The notes under the pieces are model-generated. The model made no database searches. It was not told the origin of the DNA and saw only the letters and a list, made by a program, of their open reading frames with translations. DNA of 64,000 bases, taken from a virus. Shown here piece by piece: positions 35,901-44,799 of the stretch. Both the position numbers and the translations under genes were made by a program. Positions within the stretch are counted from its first letter, which is position 1. Every line of letters begins with the position of its first letter. The stretch covers positions 121,198-185,197 of IMG/VR virus record IMGVR_UViG_3300029787_005452. One strand, given 5' to 3'.

Positions 35901-36492
35901 AACTACTAGTATTGATAATTTGTTGAGTAAAGAATCTTTTATAGAATTAAAAGATTTAAAGCTTAAAAATGATATGTCTTTTAATTTTAAATTAAATGAT
36001 GGCTTAATAGAAGTATTTTTAAACGGTAATTTAGCTGGAATTATAAACTTTACACCTAATAGATCAGCCCTTAATAGACTAATTTTTCCAGATATTTTTT
36101 ATAATACACCTAATATCAAGAATAATCCAATTAATAAATTAATTACTACAGATGAATACTACGGTAAGGGTGGCACTATTAGTAATTTTAAATTATATAA
36201 TAATATATTAGAAGATAATTTTATAGACTTTTTACATTTAAAAGATAAAAAAATAGATAATATTAATTTTGATATAACTACTGGTACAAGGAGTAATGTT
36301 GAAGAAATGAATAATATATATAATGTTAATTTACCAGGTATAAAAAATAATAACTTAAAAATTTATATTAAAAATGCTAATTTATCTAAAACTGATAGAG
36401 AAAAATTTGAAAAGTTTTTGAACAATAAATTAAAAAGAGTTTTACCTTCTAATATAGATACAATTGAGTACGACTTTGATATAAACATATAA
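32986..36492 (+). CDS. Large virion protein, propeller-like and LamG-like regions, 1168 aa
   Basis: No single family is recognised. Residues about 620-870 contain repeated short strands with hydrophobic-D turns (NKLIIYDKDFNLLTENTY, DDQIKSLDLNNLSLSSS, RHVYDINTYDEKLYIQSF), which looks like a beta-propeller. Residues about 980-1110 (DMSFNFKLNDGLIEVFLNGN, GGTISNFKLYNNILEDNF) fit a LamG/concanavalin-like sandwich. Size is similar to T4 gp7 (1032 aa), but the sequence gives no direct link. It is linked by a one-base gap to a second propeller-like protein, so the pair is probably one peripheral baseplate or adhesin complex. Confidence 0.7.
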   Translation: MPINKKSFKTLEPIFFETPDKDTEIVKDTISTSQGLTLNKYKIFENLNDLKVKNFSVNVLTDEVDYNDFYKYDLDKNFQLLDYNTSIGFNALNNLSASSFLSFDRSKNFNSSLTNIDFYGGADNQSFVLDFIDDKLCTIKGVDNGIIKFLTVLEEESNDLKFTSLTNNYISTSSFMFEYDLDKTNLFITLFKTLTGGGFKVLAPLSGSISLQTPSNDTVGAGTIKISEQQPTITKDNLNSFIFYDKEHNISNETLKNQKNNFIGWYPYEITALSGDVSEGQSQRFINVIDFMNLRNQVSNDNFINPTLPLSGNKVSQKKYSSLLNVDNKEFENEEMLLGYNFFTKEYNFLPDKYTKFTLPDSLFPYRRLNINDSNLSKAGAYAGNSPYFSDKVFKLLDANKNKNRGAGDLVNIILLEDKGFLLLQNGFKLGNEDYNDPGDTDNNGSLLCSWLSGNSNEEGIWFDRYYNPQKVSYLTAITGVEEQAFEKQSQAKRYFKQNGIDSVFYDIKSNLVFEPRATYFYQRIGEKYINKIIDGIDGKLIKDTFNLKLSGQELFNEPELVFDKKAYDITDFDLFNLKDFNISFDLKLDTLKSLDSYQIFGNLYQDGFALKNNFYFTPFIFIPQGNKLIIYDKDFNLLTENTYSSISAIKDVLYLEQHNNIVIVGNDKIIKTSFTGELLDQRLLNTSILGDSTINSIISSYDNRYFYDYNRVLFLTRGDDQIKSLDLNNLSLSSSKNERLSSGSSIIQNASGDFVPLTGFRGKYLNNDTGVALTDRNTILFQNIENSTTLGNLSTNRHVYDINTYDEKLYIQSFTTNPASSGFIHVFSSERDLLSTINLSTSAVSGASLDFVNDDGKIKVLSFGKSSSGNLIVDKIDVEDPYKSENTRTYSLPLTTNNISFDNGQHPTYYFNPVNFQSIYFKHKERQNKLHFVVSLDTFFDSSLNKTKWNTAGYTYTNPQTALSGWGTSFLTTSIDNLLSKESFIELKDLKLKNDMSFNFKLNDGLIEVFLNGNLAGIINFTPNRSALNRLIFPDIFYNTPNIKNNPINKLITTDEYYGKGGTISNFKLYNNILEDNFIDFLHLKDKKIDNINFDITTGTRSNVEEMNNIYNVNLPGIKNNNLKIYIKNANLSKTDREKFEKFLNNKLKRVLPSNIDTIEYDFDINI

Positions 36493-36493
36493 A

Positions 36494-38386
36494 ATGAAAA
36501 ATAAAAATACAATTTACGAAACAACAGTTAGTGAAAAGGTAGGTTTTACCTCAGGTAATGAATTTGCTTTAACAGGTAGCAATTATATTGGTTATTATAA
36601 TATTCTTGATAATAAAGCTTATGCAGGAAAATTTAATAGAGATGTACTTTTACAGCCATATGGTACTATTGAAACAAGAATTATTTTAAATAAAGATTTA
36701 AACTTCGATAGAGTAGTTGAAGATGGAATTTTATTACCTTTTGAATTAAATGAAATTTTATTTCAACCTAATGAAATAGTTAATAAAAATACTCTTAATT
36801 TAAAACTTACTCAATTATTTGATAATTTTACTGAAATATTTAGATATGGAAAATTTCCGAGTCCTAAGATACCAGTACAATTTACCGGATTTGCTCTTTT
36901 ATCATCAGATGGTCCTGCTGCTGGTTATAGTAATACGTACATTAAATGGGTACCAACAAATACTGAATTGGTATCAGCAGCAATAGAAACTGCATCATTT
37001 GGGAATTATAATGAAACATTTAATGGTACGGATGATATTAATCTTGATATATTAAAGAATAAATTTGCAGATAAGTATACTATATTTTTATCTGCAAAAG
37101 ATACTATCTTTTCATTTGAAGTGGATGACCCGGGTATAGGCGAACAACATACAACGTTTAATTTTATTGCAAGTGCTAATGCAGTAGGCGATTATAAAAG
37201 TTTATCATTTAATAAAATTTCTAACACAGCAAATAATAGTAGAAATACTTTATTTGTAGCTGATTCTGGTAATAATACTATTACAAAGTTAGATGTTACA
37301 AATATAGTTAATTTGGATAGAACTGGTATTAGAGATTTTAAATATATCGAACAAATTGGAGGATCTGGAAGCAATGAAACGAATTTTCAAAATTTAGAAA
37401 AAATTATATACGGAGGAGATTTTATATATACATATGATGCGGGTGAAAAAGTTATAAAACAATTTACTGAAGATTTAGTTTTTATTAAAAAATATGTAAA
37501 TAATAAATTATTCGAAAATAATAAATTTGTAAATTTTGCTTATAATATTTTTAATAGAAATTTGTATATATTATTTGCTAATAAAAAAATAGTCGTGGTT
37601 GAAACTGAATATTTTCAAACAATAGATGAATATACTCTGGATCAAAATAATTTTAATGATGAAAAATTAGAAAAAATAATCTTTTCTGAAAATAATTCTA
37701 ACATATACTATATACAATCCAATTTCGGAGTTTATAAATATCTTTTAAGCCGTAAAAATAAATTAATAGCTGAATGGCAATTGCTAAAAAATGTAGCTTT
37801 TTCACCTACATGGGAACAAACTAATTCTATATATAACTTTAATCTAGATAATTGGGAAGGGTTTATGCAAGGACCTGATAACTTTAATTATATTGATATA
37901 GATGTTTTACCTTCTGATAACAACTTTGATAAATTAGTGTTTATGTCTAAAAGGAATATATTAGAATATTCAGAAAATGAAGAATTTTTAACATTATTCA
38001 GTAAAGATTCACCTGACCTATATAACCTTAATGAAATATTATTTGAATTCGAATACTTTAATTCAATAACTTTAAATACAGCATTGTATAAGTTATTATA
38101 CAATCATAATTTACTATCAAATAGAATATCTAAAAAGGTCTCTTTAAAATTTGATAGAGGTAGAAAAATATTTAATGATATATCACATTTGAACCCTGAA
38201 AAAAAATTAGAAATGACCTTATCTGGTACTGAAAATTTTTATGCTGGTGTTAATGAAACGATGTCCACATTAGTTTTTAACCGAATATTAAAAAGTTTTT
38301 ACGACTATCAAATAGATATATTAAAACTATTACAGGTAGAAACTATTAATTTAAAAAATCCGCCTTTATCTACTATCACCTTTTAA
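36494..38386 (+). CDS. Virion protein with NHL/propeller-like region, 630 aa
   Basis: The middle (about residues 235-430) has propeller-type repeats: NTLFVADSGNNTITKLDVTN is a good NHL-like blade, followed by IIYGGDFIYTYDAGEKVIKQF, LYILFANKKIVVVETEY and NNSNIYYIQSNFGVYKYLL. The N-terminal 230 residues and C-terminal 150 residues are unassigned. The first residues (VGFTSGNEFALTGSNYIGYY) may join it to the preceding 1168-residue protein, whose stop lies one base upstream. A sugar- or protein-binding virion appendage is likely. Confidence 0.65.
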   Translation: MKNKNTIYETTVSEKVGFTSGNEFALTGSNYIGYYNILDNKAYAGKFNRDVLLQPYGTIETRIILNKDLNFDRVVEDGILLPFELNEILFQPNEIVNKNTLNLKLTQLFDNFTEIFRYGKFPSPKIPVQFTGFALLSSDGPAAGYSNTYIKWVPTNTELVSAAIETASFGNYNETFNGTDDINLDILKNKFADKYTIFLSAKDTIFSFEVDDPGIGEQHTTFNFIASANAVGDYKSLSFNKISNTANNSRNTLFVADSGNNTITKLDVTNIVNLDRTGIRDFKYIEQIGGSGSNETNFQNLEKIIYGGDFIYTYDAGEKVIKQFTEDLVFIKKYVNNKLFENNKFVNFAYNIFNRNLYILFANKKIVVVETEYFQTIDEYTLDQNNFNDEKLEKIIFSENNSNIYYIQSNFGVYKYLLSRKNKLIAEWQLLKNVAFSPTWEQTNSIYNFNLDNWEGFMQGPDNFNYIDIDVLPSDNNFDKLVFMSKRNILEYSENEEFLTLFSKDSPDLYNLNEILFEFEYFNSITLNTALYKLLYNHNLLSNRISKKVSLKFDRGRKIFNDISHLNPEKKLEMTLSGTENFYAGVNETMSTLVFNRILKSFYDYQIDILKLLQVETINLKNPPLSTITF

Positions 38387-38393
38387 TTAAATA
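38387..38393 (+). promoter_or_regulatory. Late-type promoter box TTAAATA
   Basis: TTAAATA, spacer ATTTAT of 6, then ATG at 38400. Confidence 0.62.
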
Positions 38394-38399
38394 ATTTAT

Positions 38400-39095
38400 A
38401 TGGCAGGACAAGATCTAACAGGTAATCAAATATCGACAACATATAAGTCATTATTAAAAACTACTGATAATAATGAATTTCCAGCCTCTGGTAAAGTCAG
38501 AATAACAGATGGTAAGGGTAATGATTCATCTCTATTCATTGCAAAAAATACTGGAGGGGCTTCAGTTTGTGGTAACTTTAGTGCAACTGGTGACGCGTCA
38601 GCAGCTAATTTAATAGCTACTACTAAAGGTACATTCGCTAATATTGAAACTACTGGAGCCGCTACTATAGGCGGCGCCGCTACTATAGCAAGTAATTTAG
38701 GTGTAAGCGGTACAACAACTTTAGCAAATGTAAATGCTGTTGCTGGTACTTTTTCTGGTAATATTATCGCATCTGGGTCCGTAACTGCTGGTGGTGATGT
38801 TATAGCTTTTTCTTCATCAGATAAAAAACTAAAAGATAATTTAAATAAAATTAACGATTCAGAGAATATTATAAATGGTTTAACAGGTTATACATTCGAC
38901 TGGAATGATAAATCAGATAGAGAAGGTTCTGATATAGGAGTAATTGCTCAAGATGTTGAAAAGGTATTACCAACTATTGTTAATCAAAGAGATGATGGTT
39001 ACCTGGCGGTAGATTATATTAAATTGATTCCAGTGTTAATCGAAGAAGTTAAAAGATTAAATTCAGAAATAAACGAACTAAAAAATAAAAATTAA
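38400..39095 (+). CDS. Tail fibre with C-terminal S74 chaperone domain, 231 aa
   Basis: The first 130 residues are beta-repeat-like (GNFSATGDASAANLIA, AATIGGAATIASNLGVSG), typical of a triple-beta fibre stem. Residues about 137-231 are an intramolecular chaperone of endosialidase (peptidase S74): SSSDKKLKDN (138-147) around the S140-D141 self-cleavage site, then YTFDWNDKS, IGVIAQDVEKVLPTIV and LAVDYIKLIPVLIEEVKRLN. The domain trimerises the fibre and then cuts itself off in known cases. The usual Arg after S-D-x is Lys here. A Cys-rich paralogue follows. Confidence 0.88.
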   Translation: MAGQDLTGNQISTTYKSLLKTTDNNEFPASGKVRITDGKGNDSSLFIAKNTGGASVCGNFSATGDASAANLIATTKGTFANIETTGAATIGGAATIASNLGVSGTTTLANVNAVAGTFSGNIIASGSVTAGGDVIAFSSSDKKLKDNLNKINDSENIINGLTGYTFDWNDKSDREGSDIGVIAQDVEKVLPTIVNQRDDGYLAVDYIKLIPVLIEEVKRLNSEINELKNKN

Positions 39096-39098
39096 ATA
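39092..39098 (+). promoter_or_regulatory. Late-type promoter box TTAAATA
   Basis: TTAAATA overlaps the preceding stop codon; spacer ATATAT of 6, then ATG at 39105. Confidence 0.62.
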
Positions 39099-39104
39099 AT
39101 ATAT

Positions 39105-39986
39105 ATGGCAACTTTACAAGATCAGAATATTCAAGATACCTATTTCGGTTTAATTAAAACTGAAAATAACTGTTTACTTACCCATCAATCCGGTAGAATA
39201 AATTTAACCGATGGTCATGGTACTTGTTCATCTTTAAGTATCGGTAAGCAGTCTGATACAGCTGGAATTGCAGTTTGCGGCGCTTTAACTACAACAGGTA
39301 ATGCGAGTATAAATGGAGCAATTGACGCAACTGGATTAATATGTACAACGGGTAAAATTTGTGCTAATGGTTGCATCGATACTGATGAAAATGTGGTCGC
39401 TTCAAATGGTATATTTGCTAATAATATATCAATTGGTAAAGATTCATTTGGGTGTTGTTTAACAAATCCAGGGGAAACTATTCAAGTATCAGAAAATAAT
39501 AGTTTAAGATTAGTTTTTGGTGGGTCGGAAAAAAGCAAATTACAAAATAATGGAGATTTTTGTGCTACAGGTAAAGCTACTTTTGGTGGTATTTGTTCTA
39601 CTGCTGCTGTTGCTATTAACGGAGATATAACGGCTTGTAACGCTTCGTTTGCCGGTAATTTAGATACCACCGGAGTAATTAGAGCTACTGGAGATGTTAT
39701 AGCTTTCTATTCTTCGGATAAAAAACTAAAAGATAATTTAAATAAAATTGAATCTAATAATGTAATTGACAATATAGATAGTTATGAATTTAATTGGAAT
39801 TCAAAATCAGATAGAGAAGGTAAAGGTTATGGTTTTATTGCTCAAGAAGTTCAAGAGGTATTACCTCACGTAGTTAAAGAGAGTAGTAATGGTTATTTAG
39901 GGGTAGATTATATTCAGTTTATACCTCTACTTGTAAAAGAAATTAAAGATCTTAAGACTAGAGTCAACGAATTAGAAAATAATTAA
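39105..39986 (+). CDS. Cys-rich tail fibre with C-terminal S74 chaperone domain, 293 aa
   Basis: This is a longer paralogue of the preceding fibre. The N-terminus (QNIQDTYFGLIKTENNCLLT) parallels the first copy (NQISTTYKSLLKTTDNN). The stem is rich in Gly, Ala and Cys (ICTTGKICANGCIDTDENV). The S74 domain starts at YSSDKKLKDN with S204-D205 and continues YEFNWNSKSDREGKG, YGFIAQEVQEVLPHVV and LGVDYIQFIPLLVKEIKDL. The stem has about a dozen Cys, almost absent from the first copy. Its stop shares TTAA with the convergent gene. Confidence 0.88.
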   Translation: MATLQDQNIQDTYFGLIKTENNCLLTHQSGRINLTDGHGTCSSLSIGKQSDTAGIAVCGALTTTGNASINGAIDATGLICTTGKICANGCIDTDENVVASNGIFANNISIGKDSFGCCLTNPGETIQVSENNSLRLVFGGSEKSKLQNNGDFCATGKATFGGICSTAAVAINGDITACNASFAGNLDTTGVIRATGDVIAFYSSDKKLKDNLNKIESNNVIDNIDSYEFNWNSKSDREGKGYGFIAQEVQEVLPHVVKESSNGYLGVDYIQFIPLLVKEIKDLKTRVNELENN

Positions 39987-42900
39987 TAAACGTTAGCTGA
40001 ATACGTTATATCTTTTACTGGTAAATTTTGTTCACCACTGTAAGTAAGACCTATTTTTACACCTCTTGGTACTGATGCTAAATCTATATTAGTCTCATAA
40101 CTAACCAAATTAGTATACTTATCAGAAAAATTATCCTTAATATCAAAAAATACCCTATTTAAATGTTCTTTAAATCTTACCCTATATACTTTTATTGGTG
40201 AGTTGTATTTGAAAATTTTATCATTAAAGGTAGTCGATGATAGAAAATTATATTGTGATTCAGTTGTACTTAATCTTGTAGATATGGAAAATGGTCTCGG
40301 ATTTAAATAGCCTCGGTTACCTGAATCTTTAAATAAATTTCTTAATCCATAAAAACCAGCAAAATCAAAAGCAATACTCATTATATGACCTGACATAGCT
40401 GATAGACTTGTATCATTGGTCGCTAATAACCCTAATCCAGGACCAGGTTCACCACCTACATTATCTAATGGTTGCTCACCTTGCACTAAGAATACTGAAA
40501 AACCACTACCTTGAATTATATCAAACTCACCAATAATATTGATACCGTCATCAGTAGTTATTTCAACACCACTACCAGGTACAGTTAATAAATTTACTGC
40601 ATCTCTATTAGTTTGCAATGATATGCAAATATCTTTTGCTGGGTTAATTAATTCTTTTAACACAATACGGTTGCAAGACTCATCATCTGTAGGTTCAGCT
40701 GATAACGATGTAACCGGTACAGTTAAAGATTTACCTAAAATTACATCTAATGTATGGTCAGGATTTATTCCTTCAGATGGTATATATTGGTCAGGTAAAT
40801 TTAATGTAAAAGTTTGTTCTTTATTAACTTGTAGAACATCAATAGATATGGTATCAATTACGGAAGTTATAAAATTATTCGATGATGGAAATATATCATT
40901 GTTTTCATCTATATTAACAAAATTTAAATTTACATCTACAGGTTGAGGTATTATATTAGTTGATAATCTAACGTTAAACGTCTCACCTTCAAATGCTGAT
41001 AATCTATCAGCTGATAATTTAAATTCATTAGTGAATTGAAACTCTCCAAAGGCTAAAGAATTTTGAGTTCCATCACCACCTGCAATATTACTTGCTACAA
41101 ATGATTGACCCCAATTACCTGAGCTAAGACTTAATTGTTCAATTGATGAAAAGTCACTAAAATCGACACCTGTTAACTGAAAGTATCTTACTGTTTGACC
41201 GGCATTAGATCGAGTTATTATACCAGGGGCTCCTGCAGATGAAAATTGTAATGAAGTACCGTTTGATGTAGCACTACTAATTGCTTCTAAAGCCCAACTT
41301 GATAATTTAAAAGTATCTGATCCAGTTAGCTGAGTATATGATAATTTACCACTGCTATTTATAAATGAAATTGCAGGTTTATTATTATTAGGGTTAACTT
41401 GTAAAGATAATTCTTCATTAGTATCAACTTCATGTAACCTTATATTACCCCAGCTAGATAATTTAAATGAATCCGACCCTGTTAATTGAGTATAGTAAAA
41501 ATAATCATTATCATCGTCCATATGTGCAATTGCAGGTTCATTAGTAGATAAAAATTGTAAAGAAGAAAATTTACCTACAGCTCCATCACTTGATTTCGGT
41601 ACTGTTATTCTACCCCAGCTATCTAAACTTGTAACATCACTACCGGTTAACTGAGTAAATTTTAAATTATCATTTGCCTTATAAGATATTGATGGTTTAG
41701 AATCATTTGAAATTGCTAAAGATATACCCGGTGAGGCACCCTCTACTGTATCTTCTAAAATTAAACTACCCCAATTGGATATGTCATAAAAATTAGTACC
41801 GGTAAGCTCTATATATTTTAAATCGTCATCGGTTTGGTTAAGATAAGCTATTGCTGGTCTATTATTAATAAGCTCTAAAGAAGTAAATTCTCCAGTATCA
41901 TTTATAGAGTCTAGAGTTAAAATACCCCAATTCGATTGTGAAGGGGTACCATCAAAATCTGCACCAGTTAATTGAGCATATTTTAAATCTCCTAAAACAT
42001 TATCATGATATGATATGCCAGGTATACTACCCGATAAAAACTTTAATGATGAAAACTTACCGGTAACATTAGCATCATCTACAGTATAAACACCAAAACT
42101 ATTTGCACTACTAAAATCTGTACCTGTTAGCTCAGCATATTTTAGAGCATCAGAAGTATCATCAAAGAAACTCATTCCTACTTTATCAGCTATAGGATAT
42201 GTTCTAGGGTCTTTTAAAGGTAGAAAATCTAAAACTATAGGGTCAGGAGCGCTAACTGCCTGGATATAAGTAGTAACGTTTCCTGTTATAAGTGTATCAG
42301 AATTTTCTAATAATGAATGATTACCCCAATTACCCGAACCTGTTAACGCAAAATAATCAGATCCAGTTAATTGAATAACGTTTAGAGTATCATTCATACC
42401 TGATATATAAGATATAACTGGTGAACATGGATAAAAACTATTCTCTGGTTGAAAATTAAAATTACAATAAGATGCAGATACCCCTAAGTTAGTATTTTTC
42501 CAATGATTAATATTGTGGATACTATCCCCAGTCAAACTAAAATAGTTTAAATTGTTATTACCATCATAATAAACTATTGCAGGTTTGCTATCTTTGGTAG
42601 AAAAATTTAATTTAGGCTTATTAACTCCTGATAAGTTTTCAAAGGTTACAAATACAAGGTGGTCTCTATTTTCATAATTTGAACCTGTAAGCTGTACATA
42701 TGATAGTGTATTGTAATATTCATTCCCAGTAAATTTACCCTTACTAGAAGCAATTGCTACTTTACCTGCTGAATTAAAATCAATGCTAGTATGAATAGGG
42801 TTTTCAAGGCCTGAATCAGATGATAATATTCCAGTTTTGGTGTAAGGACCTCTTATATCAACTCCAGTTAGTTGATAATAGAACAATTCACCACCATATA

Positions 42901-43495
42901 TAGATACTATACCTGGTTTGTCATTTCCTTTAGAAAGAGCTATATCGCATGTATATTGATCGAAAACGTAACCGTCTGCTTCCCCTATAGGTCCAGAATA
43001 AATCCATTGATTAGTATTATGTATATCTGACCCAGTTAATTCAATTAATGAAATAAAACTATCATCTACATTTTTTATTATTGGTTTTCCTCCAGTTAAA
43101 TGTAATAATTTTGTACTTTTAAATGTGTCAAAACTAATATTATTTAAAAAAGCAAAAGAGTAATGGTTTTTATTAATTAAATCTGAACCTGTTAATATGG
43201 TATATACTGAACCTGATAAAGTATTATTGAATAAAAAACTTGGTTTACCTGAATAAGTTACTTCATTATCTTCAATATTAAATTTGGGTGCTGAGGAAGA
43301 ACTGTAACTGGGTATATTAAAGCTAACTAAAGGAGTTGGATATGACTGGCCACTAACATTTGGAATAGTATCTATAAAATCAAATTTATTAAAATCCATT
43401 TCACTATAATTTGATATAGATTCAAAAGCTGAACCAGCTGTATTTAAAGTTAATTGTAGATACTTATTACCCTGAGTTGTACCGAACGTATACAT
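39983..43495 (-). CDS. Giant adhesin-like protein: LTGSD repeats, Calx-beta-like and lectin-like domains
   Basis: Residues about 45-810 hold roughly 13 repeats of 50-60 residues. Each ends L-x-Y-x-Q/E-LTG-(S/T/A)-D, often followed after 6-10 residues by WG; the pattern suggests propeller blades. Residues about 840-930 (FKLSADRLSAFEGETFNVRL then PVDVNLNFV) resemble a Calx-beta domain. Residues about 980-1060 (GSGFSVFLVQGEQPLDNVGG, then SGHIMSIAFDFAGFYGL) resemble an L-type lectin sandwich. The protein is 1170 residues with its own late box. It probably forms a glycan-binding appendage. The domain calls come from pattern only. Confidence 0.7.
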   Translation of the reverse strand: MYTFGTTQGNKYLQLTLNTAGSAFESISNYSEMDFNKFDFIDTIPNVSGQSYPTPLVSFNIPSYSSSSAPKFNIEDNEVTYSGKPSFLFNNTLSGSVYTILTGSDLINKNHYSFAFLNNISFDTFKSTKLLHLTGGKPIIKNVDDSFISLIELTGSDIHNTNQWIYSGPIGEADGYVFDQYTCDIALSKGNDKPGIVSIYGGELFYYQLTGVDIRGPYTKTGILSSDSGLENPIHTSIDFNSAGKVAIASSKGKFTGNEYYNTLSYVQLTGSNYENRDHLVFVTFENLSGVNKPKLNFSTKDSKPAIVYYDGNNNLNYFSLTGDSIHNINHWKNTNLGVSASYCNFNFQPENSFYPCSPVISYISGMNDTLNVIQLTGSDYFALTGSGNWGNHSLLENSDTLITGNVTTYIQAVSAPDPIVLDFLPLKDPRTYPIADKVGMSFFDDTSDALKYAELTGTDFSSANSFGVYTVDDANVTGKFSSLKFLSGSIPGISYHDNVLGDLKYAQLTGADFDGTPSQSNWGILTLDSINDTGEFTSLELINNRPAIAYLNQTDDDLKYIELTGTNFYDISNWGSLILEDTVEGASPGISLAISNDSKPSISYKANDNLKFTQLTGSDVTSLDSWGRITVPKSSDGAVGKFSSLQFLSTNEPAIAHMDDDNDYFYYTQLTGSDSFKLSSWGNIRLHEVDTNEELSLQVNPNNNKPAISFINSSGKLSYTQLTGSDTFKLSSWALEAISSATSNGTSLQFSSAGAPGIITRSNAGQTVRYFQLTGVDFSDFSSIEQLSLSSGNWGQSFVASNIAGGDGTQNSLAFGEFQFTNEFKLSADRLSAFEGETFNVRLSTNIIPQPVDVNLNFVNIDENNDIFPSSNNFITSVIDTISIDVLQVNKEQTFTLNLPDQYIPSEGINPDHTLDVILGKSLTVPVTSLSAEPTDDESCNRIVLKELINPAKDICISLQTNRDAVNLLTVPGSGVEITTDDGINIIGEFDIIQGSGFSVFLVQGEQPLDNVGGEPGPGLGLLATNDTSLSAMSGHIMSIAFDFAGFYGLRNLFKDSGNRGYLNPRPFSISTRLSTTESQYNFLSSTTFNDKIFKYNSPIKVYRVRFKEHLNRVFFDIKDNFSDKYTNLVSYETNIDLASVPRGVKIGLTYSGEQNLPVKDITYSANVY

Positions 43496-43501
43496 TAAAA
43501 A

Positions 43502-43508
43502 TATTTAT
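43502..43508 (-). promoter_or_regulatory. Late-type promoter box ATAAATA
   Basis: On the minus strand ATAAATA, spacer TTTTTA of 6, then ATG at 43495. Confidence 0.62.
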
Positions 43509-43562
43509 TACTTTATTGGCATTATCAAATACATAAAAGTTGATTAGTTACTATCTATAGTA

Positions 43563-43568
43563 TATAAT
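43563..43568 (+). promoter_or_regulatory. TATAAT box of the GMP reductase/glycan operon
   Basis: TATAAT lies seven bases before ATG 43576. GGAAC is absent at the usual place. It is divergent from the late box at 43502. Confidence 0.5.
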
Positions 43569-43575
43569 ATAGCAT

Positions 43576-43773
43576 ATGAGTAAATATAATACTATACGAG
43601 AGCAATTGCGTGTGGAAGTAGATAAAAAACAACAAGGTACAGTTGATACAGTTTTAAGAGATATAGAACGAAAACATATGCAAGATGAATTTTGTGATCA
43701 GTATGTTAAATTACAAGACGTAGGCTTTAGCCCGTATGATTGTCTAATAGCATTTATGAAAGGAAATAAATAA
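43576..43773 (+). CDS. Hypothetical protein, 65 aa
   Basis: I do not recognise this protein. It is charged and helical, with a heptad-like KQQGTVDTVLRDIERKHMQD segment, and contains no membrane helix. It is the first gene of the metabolic operon, and its TAA overlaps the next ATG (TAATG). The end of the gene carries an AGGA that may act as Shine-Dalgarno for the next gene. Confidence 0.65.
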   Translation: MSKYNTIREQLRVEVDKKQQGTVDTVLRDIERKHMQDEFCDQYVKLQDVGFSPYDCLIAFMKGNK

Positions 43774-44795
43774 TGAATACATTTTATAGTTACAAAGATA
43801 TAGTATTGCAACCTGCGTACTCTGAAATTAAATCAAGATCATCTTTAGATGCATCAGTAAAGTTCTTAGGTAAAACATTTGAAAGTGCTGCTATACCAGC
43901 TAATATGAAATGTACTATCGATTTTAAGAAGGCGAGAGAGTTGAGTGAAGCTGGTTACTTTTATGTACTGCATAGATTCTATGATTACGATGAAATCCTA
44001 GATTGGATGATTAAAAACAAAGATATGAAAACTATTTCAATATCTGTTGGTGTGAATAAAAAAGATCGAGATTTTATTGATAAGATTGCAGTAAAAGGTG
44101 TAGGTGTAGATTTCATTACTATTGATGTAGCTCACGGTCATCATATATTAGTGAGAGATATGATAACCTATATCAAAGATAGATTAAGCGTAAAAATTAT
44201 TGCTGGTAATGTTGGTACTTTCGCTGCTGCTCAAGACTTATATGAATGGGGTGCAGATGCAGTAAAGGTAGGTTTATCAATGGGTAAAAGCTGTACCACA
44301 TATAACTGCACCGGGGTAGGTACCCCTATGTTCTCTACTGTAGAAACTATAGCTAAACAAAAGTATATTAAATGGATGCCTAATGATGAAACTGATTGGC
44401 AAAAAGGTAATTATAAAAATATTTCTATACCAGTTATAGCTGATGGTCAAATACGAGAGGTAGGAGATGTATGTAAAGCATTAGTAGCAGGAGCTAATAT
44501 GGTAATGATTGGTAGTGAGTTTGCAAAGTGTGAAGATAGCCCTGCTGATATTATAGGGGGGCCTGCAATAGGTAATACTAACAAGAAAGTTTTTTACGGT
44601 AGCGCATCATCTACAAATAAAGGACATGAAGGTTACGTGGAAGGTCAAACAGTATATATGGATATGAGAAATGAAACATATTTACAATACTTTGATAGAA
44701 TCAATCAAGGTGTGCAAAGTTGTATGAGTTATGCAGGGGTTAGTAAAATAACTTTATTATCTGATATGGAGTTTTATATACATACGAATAATTAA
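43773..44795 (+). CDS. GMP reductase-like enzyme (IMPDH/GMPR family)
   Basis: The protein is a single TIM barrel of 340 residues without CBS domains, matching GMP reductase (about 345 aa) better than IMP dehydrogenase (about 480 aa). Key segments are YKDIVLQPAYSEIKSRSSLD (family N-terminus DVLLxPxxS), FITIDVAHGHH, IAGNVGTFAAAQDL, and the active-site loop KVGLSMGKSCTTYNCTGVGT with Cys174 as nucleophile. VIADGQIREVGDVCKAL, GANMVMIGS and FYGSASS follow. GMP reductase converts GMP to IMP with NADPH. The operon also encodes a GT9-like transferase and a sulfotransferase. AGGA lies eight bases before the ATG. Confidence 0.85.
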   Translation: MNTFYSYKDIVLQPAYSEIKSRSSLDASVKFLGKTFESAAIPANMKCTIDFKKARELSEAGYFYVLHRFYDYDEILDWMIKNKDMKTISISVGVNKKDRDFIDKIAVKGVGVDFITIDVAHGHHILVRDMITYIKDRLSVKIIAGNVGTFAAAQDLYEWGADAVKVGLSMGKSCTTYNCTGVGTPMFSTVETIAKQKYIKWMPNDETDWQKGNYKNISIPVIADGQIREVGDVCKALVAGANMVMIGSEFAKCEDSPADIIGGPAIGNTNKKVFYGSASSTNKGHEGYVEGQTVYMDMRNETYLQYFDRINQGVQSCMSYAGVSKITLLSDMEFYIHTNN

Positions 44796-44799
44796 TTAA

